Shown: positions 1-10,010 of the stretch, one piece after another
Numbering within the stretch: position 1 is the first letter of the stretch
Layout of the letters: each line of letters begins with the position of its first letter
Source: Norana najaformis
Lineage: Eukaryota; Annelida; Clitellata; Crassiclitellata; Hormogastridae
DNA: 64,000 bases
Assembly: GCA_964023275.1 (NCBI GenBank)
Contig: OZ029926.1
Span: forward strand, 26,556,936 to 26,620,935
Reading direction: 5' to 3'
Notes under the pieces: model-generated
Told to the model about the DNA's origin: nothing
The model's database searches: none
What the model saw: the letters and a program-made list of their open reading frames with translations, nothing else
Made by a program: the position numbers and the translations under genes

Positions 1-162
1 ACAACTAATCGACATTTAGAAGCTTCTCCAACGCTTTACAGCTATCTCCAAAATTATTTTCCTAGGCTCAGTGTTTTTGATGAAACTGTATCGTAGTCTT
101 CGACTTTATTTAGTATCCAAATAGCTAAATCGCGGGAACGAACGAATTACGAGCTTATATTG

Positions 163-290
163 GATCTTGACCTGGAACCGAACTCTTTTGCCTATCGATT
201 TTGTTTTGACTGAGCGCCTGTGAATAAGCTGATTCCCGCGACTTAGCTTTCGCTAGGCGCTGTAGAAATCTTGGGATTACGATTATATAG
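163..290 (+). repeat. Short interspersed repeat family A, copy 1
   Basis: This is one of seven copies in the window of a ~130-bp repeat. It opens with GGATCTTGACCTGGAACCGA, has a conserved core around TTTGTTTTGACTGAGCGCCT, then GGCGCTGTAGAAAT, and ends in a (GATTAC)n-like tail. The tail and interspersed distribution are seen directly. That it is a SINE or the 3' tail of a LINE is inference. I see no clear Pol III boxes in it. Confidence 0.75.
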
Positions 291-299
291 TCGTTGGGT

Positions 300-2322
300 C
301 GTCCATAAAGGACTCCCGCAAAATACGACCTACTTTGGACTCTCCCTCCCCTTGTTGCATTTGGAATTACCCTCTCCATCTACCCCCTTTGCAGACGTCC
401 GCATTCCAGTGGAGTACTAAGGCCTAGATCAAGCTACTGCTACCCTATTGGCCTTGAAGACCAACTGTGCAACAGGGTGGGGTAGTTTGATGCTGCTGTG
501 TCCAGCAAAGGGACTTCAATTTTTACGGAGTCCCTACTGGACGGCATCCTTATTTGATGACACTCACATCCATCGACAGAACAAAGTCACGATGAGTCAC
601 CCATCGTGGGAGAGGGGGCTCATAAACATCTCATCAGACCTATACGATGTGATTATAGTGATCTCGGAGGTCCTGACGTCAGGACCCCGGCCGGCCTGCT
701 ACTCCACTGGATGCTTCACTTCTAAACCCACTGTTCCACTTCGTGCCATCTGCCTCGGCCCCAATCTGGTTTTGGCAAGTGTTGGCCCCAGAAAAATTTT
801 AATTTAAAATGGTTACGATAATACCGATAAAGGATCTAATGCAGGAAAAATAGAAAAAAACTGAAGTGCAAGCCATGAAAAAATGTGGGCAAGTGGGAAA
901 AAGGCATCAAAGGAAAAGGAAGTGAGAAGGGGTCAGCAAGTGGGGAAATGAATCGGGAAACCAGCCGAAAAATGTGAATGACTAAAAGTCATAAAAGTCA
1001 TTAAGTTTTGAATGACTTGAAAGTTGGCTGAAGGAAATGGACTGAGTTGCCCCTCACTCAGCACCTTTTCTCACGAAGTGCTGCACCAGCAGAACTTCAT
1101 TGCAAACCTCAAGCAGAACACAACTGAATGTTGTATTAAAGCCCAAGATGAGCCATTTCTTGTGATGGTCAATTACACTTAGGAGGGCGAATCCACAGGG
1201 GGCACAGTGGACATGAGCCCCTGACAAATGGCAGAATGACATTTTCCCAACTGTTTAACATCAAGGCCCAGACGCATTTTGCCACTGACTTCATATACTG
1301 TATCTGCCTCTGAATTCAACAAAAATTTCTTCTGCAAAGCACAAAATTACAAATAAGAGCAAATTTAGTTGTTCATCAACATTTATAATAAATTACGAGA
1401 TTGTTAACAGAGGTTAATTTCCAAACAGTCTGAGATTGTGGTTCACTTCTTTGGTTTTCTTGACTTGTGATTTTCGTGCGTCTTTCTTGACAAGGACTCC
1501 ACCATAATTTCGTGCAAATCAATCATGCCTTCAACAGATAATCAACAGAACACTCAGGAAAGCCAAGAACACAAAGCCAGAAAACCAACAAGAGGACTGC
1601 CATCACCTTCTTTAGTTCTACTGTCCCATATGTGGTAGAACCAGAGCTTTATGGAGCTGCAGCAGAAGCGCTCATACAGAACTTTCACACAGAATGCTAG
1701 CTACCAAACAAATTCAAAACAAATCATTTGAATCAATATAAATTGAAATGAATCTATTGAAAGCCCAGTAAGTCAAGCAGTGGAATAAGTTGGTCACACT
1801 TCTAGCCTATGCCATCAGGAAAATGGCAATTACAGAGCCCTGTGGGATGCATGCGTGTTACGGAGACTGAGAGATGTCAACTGTTGGCTCTGACTGGGAT
1901 CTTGTTCATTGGCTTATTTTTGTGTGCAGCTGCAGCCTGCTTGTGAACCTAATCCATTAACTTCTATAGCGCCATTAACACAATGAACAAGGCATCGACT
2001 GAAGACCACTTCAAGTGACGACCTCTAGTTATGAAGGGATCGCTCCAACCTCAGATGAACTTTCCATTCTTTTCAAAATTTAATCCCAATCATATAGAGA
2101 GACCAATGATGAGAACCTTTGAGGGGTTTCTAAACGGCACAGTGCACATATGGATATATGTAAGTCACACACACACACACACACGTATATCGCAGGCCCA
2201 CAGGAGCTAGAAGGGCTGGATCAATGCACACATTCACTGACCCATTTACTATCCCCTTGCCACAAATCTATGCTTAAAAAAGGCAATCCTGCCAGTCAGC
2301 TGCTCAATTATGACAGCCTTAC
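300..2322. other. Intergenic, no supportable gene
   Basis: Open frames here (for example 448-807 on the plus strand) show no recognisable domain, no splice-consistent neighbours and no family resemblance, so they are not called. A short (CA)n run lies at about 2167-2183. Confidence 0.5.
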
Positions 2323-2567
2323 CTCCATTCATTGACTTCACAGCTTGGGCTGCCTCGGATTTTGTGTCGTAATCGATGTAGGCACTTTGAAGTGAAACCT
2401 CATGCAAAGATTTATCTGCAGAAACCATCTCAATGCTGGCGATATTACCAAAACCAGAGAAGATCTCCATCAAATGATCTCTTGTCACTTTCGACGTTAA
2501 ACAGGAAACCTTAATCCTGGACGAAGACCGAGAACTGGACGACAGTTTGTGATGATGAGACTTCATC
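2323..2567 (-). pseudogene. RNPS1-like RRM exon (isolated or partial gene)
   Basis: A 245-nt exon-shaped segment on the minus strand. It is bounded by an acceptor (ctgttccag before G-ATG-AAG at 2567) and a donor (GGAG|gtaagg at 2323/2322). It encodes a Ser/Arg-rich stretch followed by an RRM whose start (KVSCLTSKVTRDHLMEIFSG) matches the RNP2 and helix-1 region of RNPS1, the exon-junction-complex splicing activator, where the family reads KVHIGRLTRNVTKDHIMEIF. It continues to SMNGG, where RNPS1 has MDGG, and then meets the donor. The first exons and the RRM end were not found nearby. Either the introns are long or this is an orphaned gene fragment. RNP2 reads VSCLTS, weaker than the canonical motif, which favours a diverged paralogue or decay. 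Confidence 0.6.
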
Positions 2568-2875
2568 CTGGAACAGATCAGCACCAAATCATCCCATATT
2601 TGTCAAGCGCTTAGCTCTCATCAAAACATTAGTCAGATGTTTTCTCTCAAAACCTCAGTCGATACAATCAGCCTTCTTATTTGTATCTACAGGATTTTCA
2701 GGATGTTGGGGTCATTGCTGATAAGGGCTACTACGTCTTAGATTAGCACCTAACAAACTTTTGTATGTTGTGCTTGTTTCATTTAACCAAGCCATTTGTG
2801 GATTAGTGTTTGTTTACTAGCATTCAGTGCAACATCGTTTCTTCCTAGTGGTTGGGTCATCTGCTCCGATTGGCC

Positions 2876-2877
<2 letters not shown>

Positions 2878-2935
<58 letters not shown>
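2878..2935. repeat. (GA)n microsatellite
   Basis: About 58 bases of uninterrupted GA dinucleotides. Open frames through it are artefacts. Confidence 0.98.
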
Positions 2936-2939
<4 letters not shown>

Positions 2940-3244
2940 CTGCGTGGGTGCCCTCTGTTTAAATGATCTCATAAATGAACGCCATTCTGCACAAGAATTC
3001 CTCCCAACTTTGTTTTGGGACCAACAATCTAAACAAAGCCTAAAAGTCTTATAGGAAGCGATGCTTTCAGATGCTAAATTTTCGCCTTAAGGAGATGTTT
3101 ACGAGGTTAAGGAATGTTCAAGTTGAAGAAACAAAATGCATCCGTACCGCCACCTCGTATTTTTAAACGATGAACAAAATACTAGTCGAACTTTCAGCTG
3201 GCCAGGTTAGCTACATAAGTTAAAGCTTATAAGTCAAAGTGCCT

Positions 3245-3400
3245 CTGTGCGTGAGAATGCAGGGTCGCATACTGATGGTGTGTTATTTCAGAGATCTGAA
3301 TCTCCGGCTAGCGGTGGTGAAGGATCTCCCCCGAAAAATAAACAGGGTCGAGGCCACACAGTCACTTTAGAAAAGGGTGTACGTTTAGTTTACATCTGTC
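3245..3400 (+). repeat. tRNA-derived SINE (family B), diverged and internally shortened copy
   Basis: It shares the blocks TTATTTCAGAGATCTGAATC, GGCTAGC, GTGGTGAAGGATCTC and CAGGGTCGAGGCCACAC with the better copies at 11990 and 15140. It lacks the middle block containing ACGGGGACCTTAAATG. Confidence 0.7.
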
Positions 3401-3799
3401 ATAACCTTATAAACAAACGTTCCGTTTCAAATGCTCGTTTTGACGATAATCCGCATGCGTAGACGGAGGGCCTGTTTGACGTCTGCTCCGAGTAAGCTCG
3501 AAGTAGAATGCGTGTAGACCGGGAACAAGAGCCGGGTAGAGTTAGTGGAGTTCAATTAATTAGCGATGTGAATTTTAATTTGCTAGTATGATACATGTTT
3601 TATTCATCGTTTTCTCTGAACTGGAGTCATTGTCAAATTTTATGTCACGTACTTTCCTACAAAATAATAGATCCAGTTTTCAGGCTGTAAACAAACCCCG
3701 TACGTTCCACAACTTTACTCCGTTAATTGAGGTCTGCTGCTCTAGGCTAATCATACTTGTAATCTATAGATTATTCTTCCTCTTTCCTTATCTCTCTTC

Positions 3800-3990
3800 T
3801 CGCTTCAATTTCAAACACCATCCACCGTAGTCATCCGACTGTCTGACTGCCTGACTCCTGGATCTTGACCTGGAACCGAACCTTTTTGCCTAGCGATCTT
3901 GTTTTGACTGGGCGTCTGTGAAGAAGCAGGTTCCCGTGACTTAGCTTTCGTTGGGCGCTGTAGAAATATCGAGATTACGATTACGATTAG
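3800..3990 (+). repeat. Short interspersed repeat family A, copy 2
   Basis: Same core as copy 1, ending in GAGATTACGATTACGATT. A pyrimidine-rich leader (TTATCTCTCTTCTCGC) precedes it and recurs in front of copy 4. It lies about 150 bp upstream of the EEF2KMT start codon. Confidence 0.8.
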
Positions 3991-4136
3991 TCTACTTCTG
4001 TCCACTCCAAGCTTTTGAACGAATTATATTCCGAATAAACTCCGACCGTGCTCTGAGTAGTAATGAAACACGCCCAATGGTTTAGCTAAAATTCGATTAG
4101 GTCCTCGATGGATTGTTTGGCTGACAAAACTGATAA

Positions 4137-7100
4137 ATGGAAGCAGAAGGTGAAGATTGGCAAGAAATTCACTCCCAGTTTTCATCACTTTATCCCGTGA
4201 AACTTTTCAGATGGACGGTATATTGTATATTTATATATTGTTTTGGCATGAGAAGTGTTTGGTAATATTTAAAAGCTATGCTGATACAAAACGGTGTGGG
4301 ATGGAGTATTGTATGTAAATACTTGAAAGAACGTGTGCTTGATTCGTGTAGTTAGAGTTTGTTTGGTGGATTTAAGTAGACTGCTGAGCTTACAGCTACA
4401 GTCTGTGAAGGCCGTAGACACAGCTCGAAGCCTGTCTTATCCAAGTCGCATCATCCAAGAGATGGGTTTCCTTTCCCCTAGGGATTGGGGCAAAGGAAAC
4501 TGGTCTGATAGACATAGACCAGACTTGACATCAGATTTCTGTTTTCTGTGGCAGTGACCTTTAACCAGTAAAGTGCAGTAAAATGTTGCTTGATTAGATT
4601 TGATTCGATAATAAATGTACAGCTTTTCTAAGTAATAAAACTTTAATATAAATCAAGTAAACGTAGCAAAACTGTAATTTATGTGAAGTTGTGCTGGGTC
4701 CTTGTTTTTGTAACGTGTTTAGAAAGGGATTGATCATTCAGCTGCCTGGCAGAAACAGCTTCTTCTCAACACACTTCACCATCCAACTGCATGCCTTTAT
4801 CGTCCTCCTCTGTCATACTCAACATCGTTCTTCAAATGCATCATCTCACAGGTAATTGTTCCAAATTTTTACAGTGCTCAGGATTTTCTTGCTTTTAGTT
4901 GTTTCACTGTAGCTGCACAATTCATTAGACGATGGTCTTCTGCTTTAGCCATCTCAGCAGGATTTGGATGACCACTGAATGTAGCACTGCATATCTCTGT
5001 AGTCCAATCCTAGCAACTACTTGAGCAGTGTTGTCAAAATGTGTGGTCGTCTCAAAGTGAAACCACTGCTGATAGTCACACATCTTTGGAAAGTCCAGTC
5101 GAATCCAATAGGTTAGGGAGGTGTCTGGAAAAGAGGGCTACAGTGCTGAATCAAGCTGAAACAGAGTTCAAACATCTGGCAGAGCAGACAGAACTGGCCA
5201 GCAAATTGAAGAGCTTTGGACCATCCACTTTGAAAGACTGAACGTCCAACAGTTTTCCTGGTCTTTTCAATACATTAAAAAGTAATTCCTGGGAGTAAGT
5301 AAGTAAGGAATTAAGTAAGTAATCTTTACTTACTGCTCTGATTTACTTTGAGCATAGAAAAGATGTGGAAAAGTCTTTCATAGTGGCTGGCCATAAGCTT
5401 TTGAAGTTCTGTTTCCATTATTTCCATTAGCTGGAAGATGAAGGGTCAGAAGTTGCTGATGAAATTTACGAAACATACACAGACTTGATGTCTAAGAAAG
5501 ACGAGTCGGACGAAGCATTCTGCTTTAAAACCTACATAATTGTGAGTCTGTTAGTCTGTTATGATTTGTGTCTGTTTGTGAGTAGACTTCCAGTGCCTAA
5601 CGTTAATTTGTGTGATATGCAATTACGATGATTGTAGAAGCAGGTGACATTTGGACTGAGGACAGAAATGATTGATTGTACTTTGAGGCTGTTTTATGAG
5701 TTGCATGTGCAGTTAGGATCCTGTCCATTTGAATATGGTACTATTTTCTGGAAAAGCCATTGGATATATGAAGATTATTGATGTCTGTCTCTGAATTTGT
5801 GAGAACCATGGAAGATCTCAGCAAAGATGCTCAAGTGGTTTTCTGTGTGGAATGCTTGTCTTTTAGGATTCCACCAACTGTGTGGTTCTTAAAGAGTCTA
5901 GGAATCTTATTTCCAACGGAACAACTGGTCTCTGCACGTGGCAGGCAGGTACACCTGAATTCTCACAAAAAGTTAAGCGGTAAAGACTCGTTTAGGATCT
6001 ACTGTGAGGCCAATTATCAAACAGATCAGTGTGTGTCAGTTTTTGTTGCTTCTAAGCTTCTAATCATTGGAGGAAATTGTGTCAAGGCAGTTGTTACTTG
6101 TGGTTGTTGTTGTCTTGGATTCTGTTTTGAAAAGCTCTGAATGTAGTTTGCAAGGAAACTGAGAAGATTTTGTGTTTTTCAGGCTTCAAAATATCTTTGC
6201 GAGTGGATTGCAGAACATAAAAGCATCTTCAGCAACAGGTAATACTTTTGAAGAACCTCATTTTAGCTGCGTTTAGATCTGGACCGCTTGCACTGTAGTG
6301 GAGTGGTTAACTTGGCTGAGGGTAAAGCCAGGTGGGTGTTCCGTTAACCATTCAGAAAGATTGATAATACCAGCTATCATTTCCATTGGCACCCCAGCGA
6401 ACTCTGCTAGAAAATGAATAAACTGGTTCTACACTGTTGAAAGGAGGATTAGGTAGCAAGGGATAGGATTGGCCACCCTCCAATTCTGCCAAGGCCAAGC
6501 AAATGAAGTCGCTTACACTTCACATTAGCCTCTTTGCATTAGCCTAAAATGATTTGTTTTTGATACATTACATGGGCTCGATTCACAAAACATTTGTGGC
6601 TGAAACTCCCAAAATCCGGAATTCAGTCTAGGAAACAGGAAGAGAGGTATATTCTCAGCAGTAGGTAATAAGTAAAGTGAAACGAAAGAAGGGGGTTTAG
6701 TCTGTTCAGGACATGCGTTTGTGGTCCAAAACAAACTCACAAAACATATTTGTCAGCCTGAAAAGAAAACAAAAAAGTCTTTGTTTCAAATTGCACTACA
6801 AAGTTTCAGAAGGTAATCGGAAAACAAGAATAACCAAACGACAACAAGAAAAGGGAGTTTTAACGAAATTACATCAAGTTTTAAGAGGAATTGTCACTCA
6901 TTCCAGACTCAGTGATTTGGTTGATAATGTCGGCACCTGTTATATTGCTGTAGAAATCAGCCGATTATTGTTATTCAGTTAGGGAGGAAGTTCGTCATTC
7001 ACTTCAGAGAAATTGCTTCTGAGAAACTTTTACCAATATAATATTGCAATAAATGAATTTTAATTGAAATGGTATTTAAAGCAACCTGATGGAGTTGTTA

Positions 7101-10010
7101 ACTAGTTATGGAAATCATGTATTTGTTGTTGTGCTGTCTGTGTTTTTGGCTTTTCTTTAGAGTTGTTCTGGAACTGGGGAGTGGACTTGGTTTGGTTGGA
7201 CTGACCCTGTGCAAAGTCTGTCAACCGAGAGAAATCATCTGTTCAGATTGCCATGACGAAGTGATCCGTTGCCTCGTGGACAACACAAAGCGGAATCTTG
7301 GCACAGAAGAAGAGGAGAGGGATGCCTCAGACGAGCGGCCGTACAATGCCTCCAAAAGACACTGGATGCCTGATGAAGGAGAGGACTGCAAACGATGTGA
7401 CAGACCATGGAAAGGTGGCCAGCTGGAGTGTATGGTGCAGTTCAGCCGATCAAATCTGACGGTGCTGAAGCTTAACTGGGAAACCATTTCCGATGAAAGT
7501 CTTGAGGCCTTGGCTTCAGAAGTAGACATCGTTATAGCAGCTGGTAGCGTCTCTCTCTGTCTGTTGTCTGTAGACTTTTCTTAGTGATGCCGACTTGACT
7601 GCTTATTCGCGTGAGATGGCTGCCATTCTGATAAGGATTTGCATTTGTACGTTGTCTCTTTTGTCTTTCTGTTGTTTTGTGCTTTGGTCTGTTTTTCTTC
7701 TGCTCTGCACTCGATTTCTTGTGTTTCTGTTGATCTTCGTCCGACTGTATCTGCTGTATTGGGTTGCCATGGCTGCACATTCTTGCATTCAGTCACAGGT
7801 GGGTTGCCATGGCTACACATTCTTGCATTCAGTCACAGGCTGGTTGCATGGCTTAGCAGTGATTTGCCAGTTTTGCAAAGTCTAGCATGATTTAAGCAAC
7901 TGTAACTGGCCAGCTCAGTTTCACTTTCTGATCTGTTTCAGCAGCTTATGGCACCCCGTCATTAGCGCGCACGACAAATGAGCGGCGACAAATGAGCACC
8001 GTCAGTTGAGCGCTGTAGAACAAGCCCCGCCAAATGAGCGCCGTCAAAAGCGCGCAGCATCGACTATTATTAACCCTTTGATTGACTAATTTCAAAGGTT
8101 AAACGCTTTAACACTTCGATTGATTAGAATAAAGACGGCAACTTGATATACTGTATGGTAATGAATAATACACAATAATATGATGCGAACATAATAGTTG
8201 CTGCCACTTTGATGTAAAAATAATAGTAGAAAGAAACTTATAGTTGAAATTACTGCATCATATGAGGAGACTTCAAAGCGCGTATTTGCGCAGAATAAAC
8301 AAAGAAAACTATAATATGCGCGACCGTATAAACGACAGTTTACCACGCACTAATAATTCGATTGAGGCATGGCATCGGACTTTTCAGAACACGGTAGACT
8401 GTCATCATCCGTCGGTCTACAAGCTCGTTGATCACTTTCGCAAGGAGCAGGATCATGTTGAGATCATGACAGAACTTTATCGATTCGGATTTAGACAGCC
8501 AGAGGCATCGAAATCAAAATATATCAAACTTAAGCGACGCCTGCTAGCCTTGATTCCAACATACGACAACGTACCGATGCTCGAGTACCTTCGCGGAATC
8601 GCGAATAATGTAACAATTTGACAAAATGGAAACATAACAAAATTCAAATAATAAAAGAACACTTTAAAAACATTACCTTATTTGCTGTTTCACAGTATAT
8701 AAAATAAAACTTACGTTTTGTTTGTCTTCTAAATAAAATAGTCATTTCTTCGTATGGCTCTATGTCTTCTTGTATGCGCGCTTATGTCGGCGCTCATTTG
8801 TCCTGCGCGCTTTTGTCGGGTCACCGCAGCTTATTAGTATTTGGGTTTTCATTAATTCTTTAGAAGTATCTTGCATTCATTGCGGTTATGTTTACTTTGT
8901 ATTTAGGTTTTCATTAATTCTTTATAGGCATCTTGCATTCAGTGCAGTCATGTCTATTTTGTTGGTTTGTTAAGTTTTAATTATTCGAGTTTGATTAGTT
9001 TTAATTAAAACTGTGATTTGCTTCAGACATTGTCTATGATGAGGGCATCATTCCTGCACTCGTCCGAAATCTGTCTGCTCTGGTTCGGCAAGAAACTGCT
9101 GCCAACAGTAGACCCAAGATGGCGCTCATCTGCAACACTGTCAGGAATTCCGCAACAATGAATTGCTTTTTAAGTGCATGTCGTAAGTTTCATATGCTAT
9201 GAAATGATGGTGGATCAAGTGAGTTAGAAAAGGGAATGTTAATAAGTTTAAATATATAATAATAGTACAATAATAATAATATTATTATTATTATTTATTA
9301 TTATTATTATATAATATTACTAATATATTTGATGTTAACAAAGATAAAAGCACTAGTGTTTATTAACCAGATTTTGCTGGCTTCCTTCAAATTCCACTGC
9401 AGAAATTTTGTATTTTGGTCAGTCATTGTAGATTTTCTGCTTTTTTCTTCTGCTCTTGTTATGACTGATAATTTGCTTCAATTTTTCTCTTAACGTCACT
9501 AGTTTGAGTTCGTTTCGCATGAACTGGTAGCTGAGTGATTTGTGATGGCTGCCTTGTGATGCTGAGTGTGTTGGTTTGAATCTCCTTCAATGGAGACAGA
9601 TGATATCTATGGACAGCCTTGATTCACAAGAATTGCTTGATCTGTAGCCCTCCTCAAACTTGATCAGTGCCTTCTCATTAAAAAGATGAATGTATGAAGA
9701 CAAATTTTTCATCTCATTTGGCAAAGCTTTGCAAACTGGAAAGTGCTTCACTCAGGTGTCTTCATCAGTTGAGTTCATAGAACCTTTTTTAAACATCAGC
9801 ATTAAAGAAATTTTAACTTGAAGAGGAGGAAAAACAGTGTGGGTTATTTCTTTTTATTGTTTTTAAATATTAAATGGTTAATGCAATTTCAACTGTTGTT
9901 TACTTTTAGAGGAAGCTGGACTAAATTATGAAGTACTGTGTGATCCAGTTTCACAGATATTCCATTATGACCGCAGTGTGAAAATAGAACTCTTGCGCCT
10001 GAGCAGATGA
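4137..10010 (+). CDS. EEF2KMT: EEF2KMT (FAM86-type eEF2 lysine methyltransferase), 8 exons
   Basis: Class I SAM-dependent methyltransferase expected in the cytosol to methylate eEF2 at Lys525 (family knowledge). Exons: 4137-4217, 4723-4851, 5431-5541, 5867-5944, 6183-6238, 7161-7543, 9027-9182, 9910-10010. They join in frame to about 364 aa; the human protein is 330 aa. Matches, in order, are an N-terminal helix block, NTLHHPTACLYRPPLSYSTS (human TVKHPVCVKHPPSVKY region), an acidic helix, ISNGTTGLCTWQ (human ISYGTTGLVTWD), YLCEWIAEHKSIFSNR, SAM motif I LELGSGLGLVGL, SDCHDEV, and the post-II motif DIVIAAD-IVYDEG split across exons 6 and 7. Exon 6 carries an extra acidic, Cys-containing loop (residues ~180-230) absent from human. 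Intron 4 needs a GC donor (CAG|GCAGGT). Intron 6 holds a MULE. The start is the ATG at 4137, the only one giving the conserved WQEIHSQF helix. Very sure of the identity; exon 1 is slightly less certain. Confidence 0.93.
7760..7840 (+). repeat. Two-copy ~40-bp tandem duplication in EEF2KMT intron 6
   Basis: GGTTGCCATGGCTGCACATT and its variant with GGCTACAC follow each other, both continuing into CTTGCATTCAGTCACAGG. Confidence 0.9.
7950..8825 (+). mobile_element. Short Mutator-like (MULE) DNA transposon
   Basis: An 876-bp element bounded by a perfect 9-bp direct repeat, GCAGCTTAT at 7941-7949 and 8826-8834. This is the target duplication length typical of Mutator-like elements. Its ends are inverted: the left starts GGCACCCCGTCATTAGCGCG and the right, reverse-complemented, starts GGTGACCCGACAAAAGCGCG. 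Both run on into GACAAATGAGCG. The left end has extra, imperfect direct subrepeats of the AAATGAGCGCCGTC motif to about 8060. It carries only the C-terminal part of a transposase, so it would need help to move. It sits in intron 6 of EEF2KMT, in the same orientation. Confidence 0.9.
8244..8621 (+). pseudogene. MULE transposase C-terminal fragment
   Basis: About 120 codons open inside the MULE. TNNSIEAWHRTFQNTV, then HPSVYKLVDHFRKEQ, resembles the region after the catalytic domain of MULE transposases and FLYWCH-adjacent proteins, where N-N-x-x-E-x-x-H/W-x-x-F is conserved. The catalytic DDE part and any DNA-binding domain are absent. The frame has no convincing ATG at its start (the first codon is TTG), so this is a 5'-truncated relic. 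It ends in TGA at 8621, about 200 bp before the right terminal repeat. Confidence 0.75.
8840..8963 (+). repeat. Two-copy ~65-bp tandem duplication
   Basis: GGTTTTCATTAATTCTTTA followed by TCTTGCATTCA is repeated once with small changes, just right of the MULE target duplication, within intron 6 of EEF2KMT. Confidence 0.8.
9255..9320. repeat. (ATT)n / (AAT)n microsatellite
   Basis: AT-only trinucleotide runs in intron 7 of EEF2KMT. Confidence 0.9.

Noticed and set aside
448..807. 119-codon plus-strand frame
   Set aside because: No domain, no splice-consistent partners, and it starts immediately after a family A repeat.
7532..7890. Several overlapping frames just after EEF2KMT exon 6
   Set aside because: They lie in intron 6 and over a two-copy tandem duplication. 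The donor at 7544 and the acceptor at 9026 give the conserved protein.
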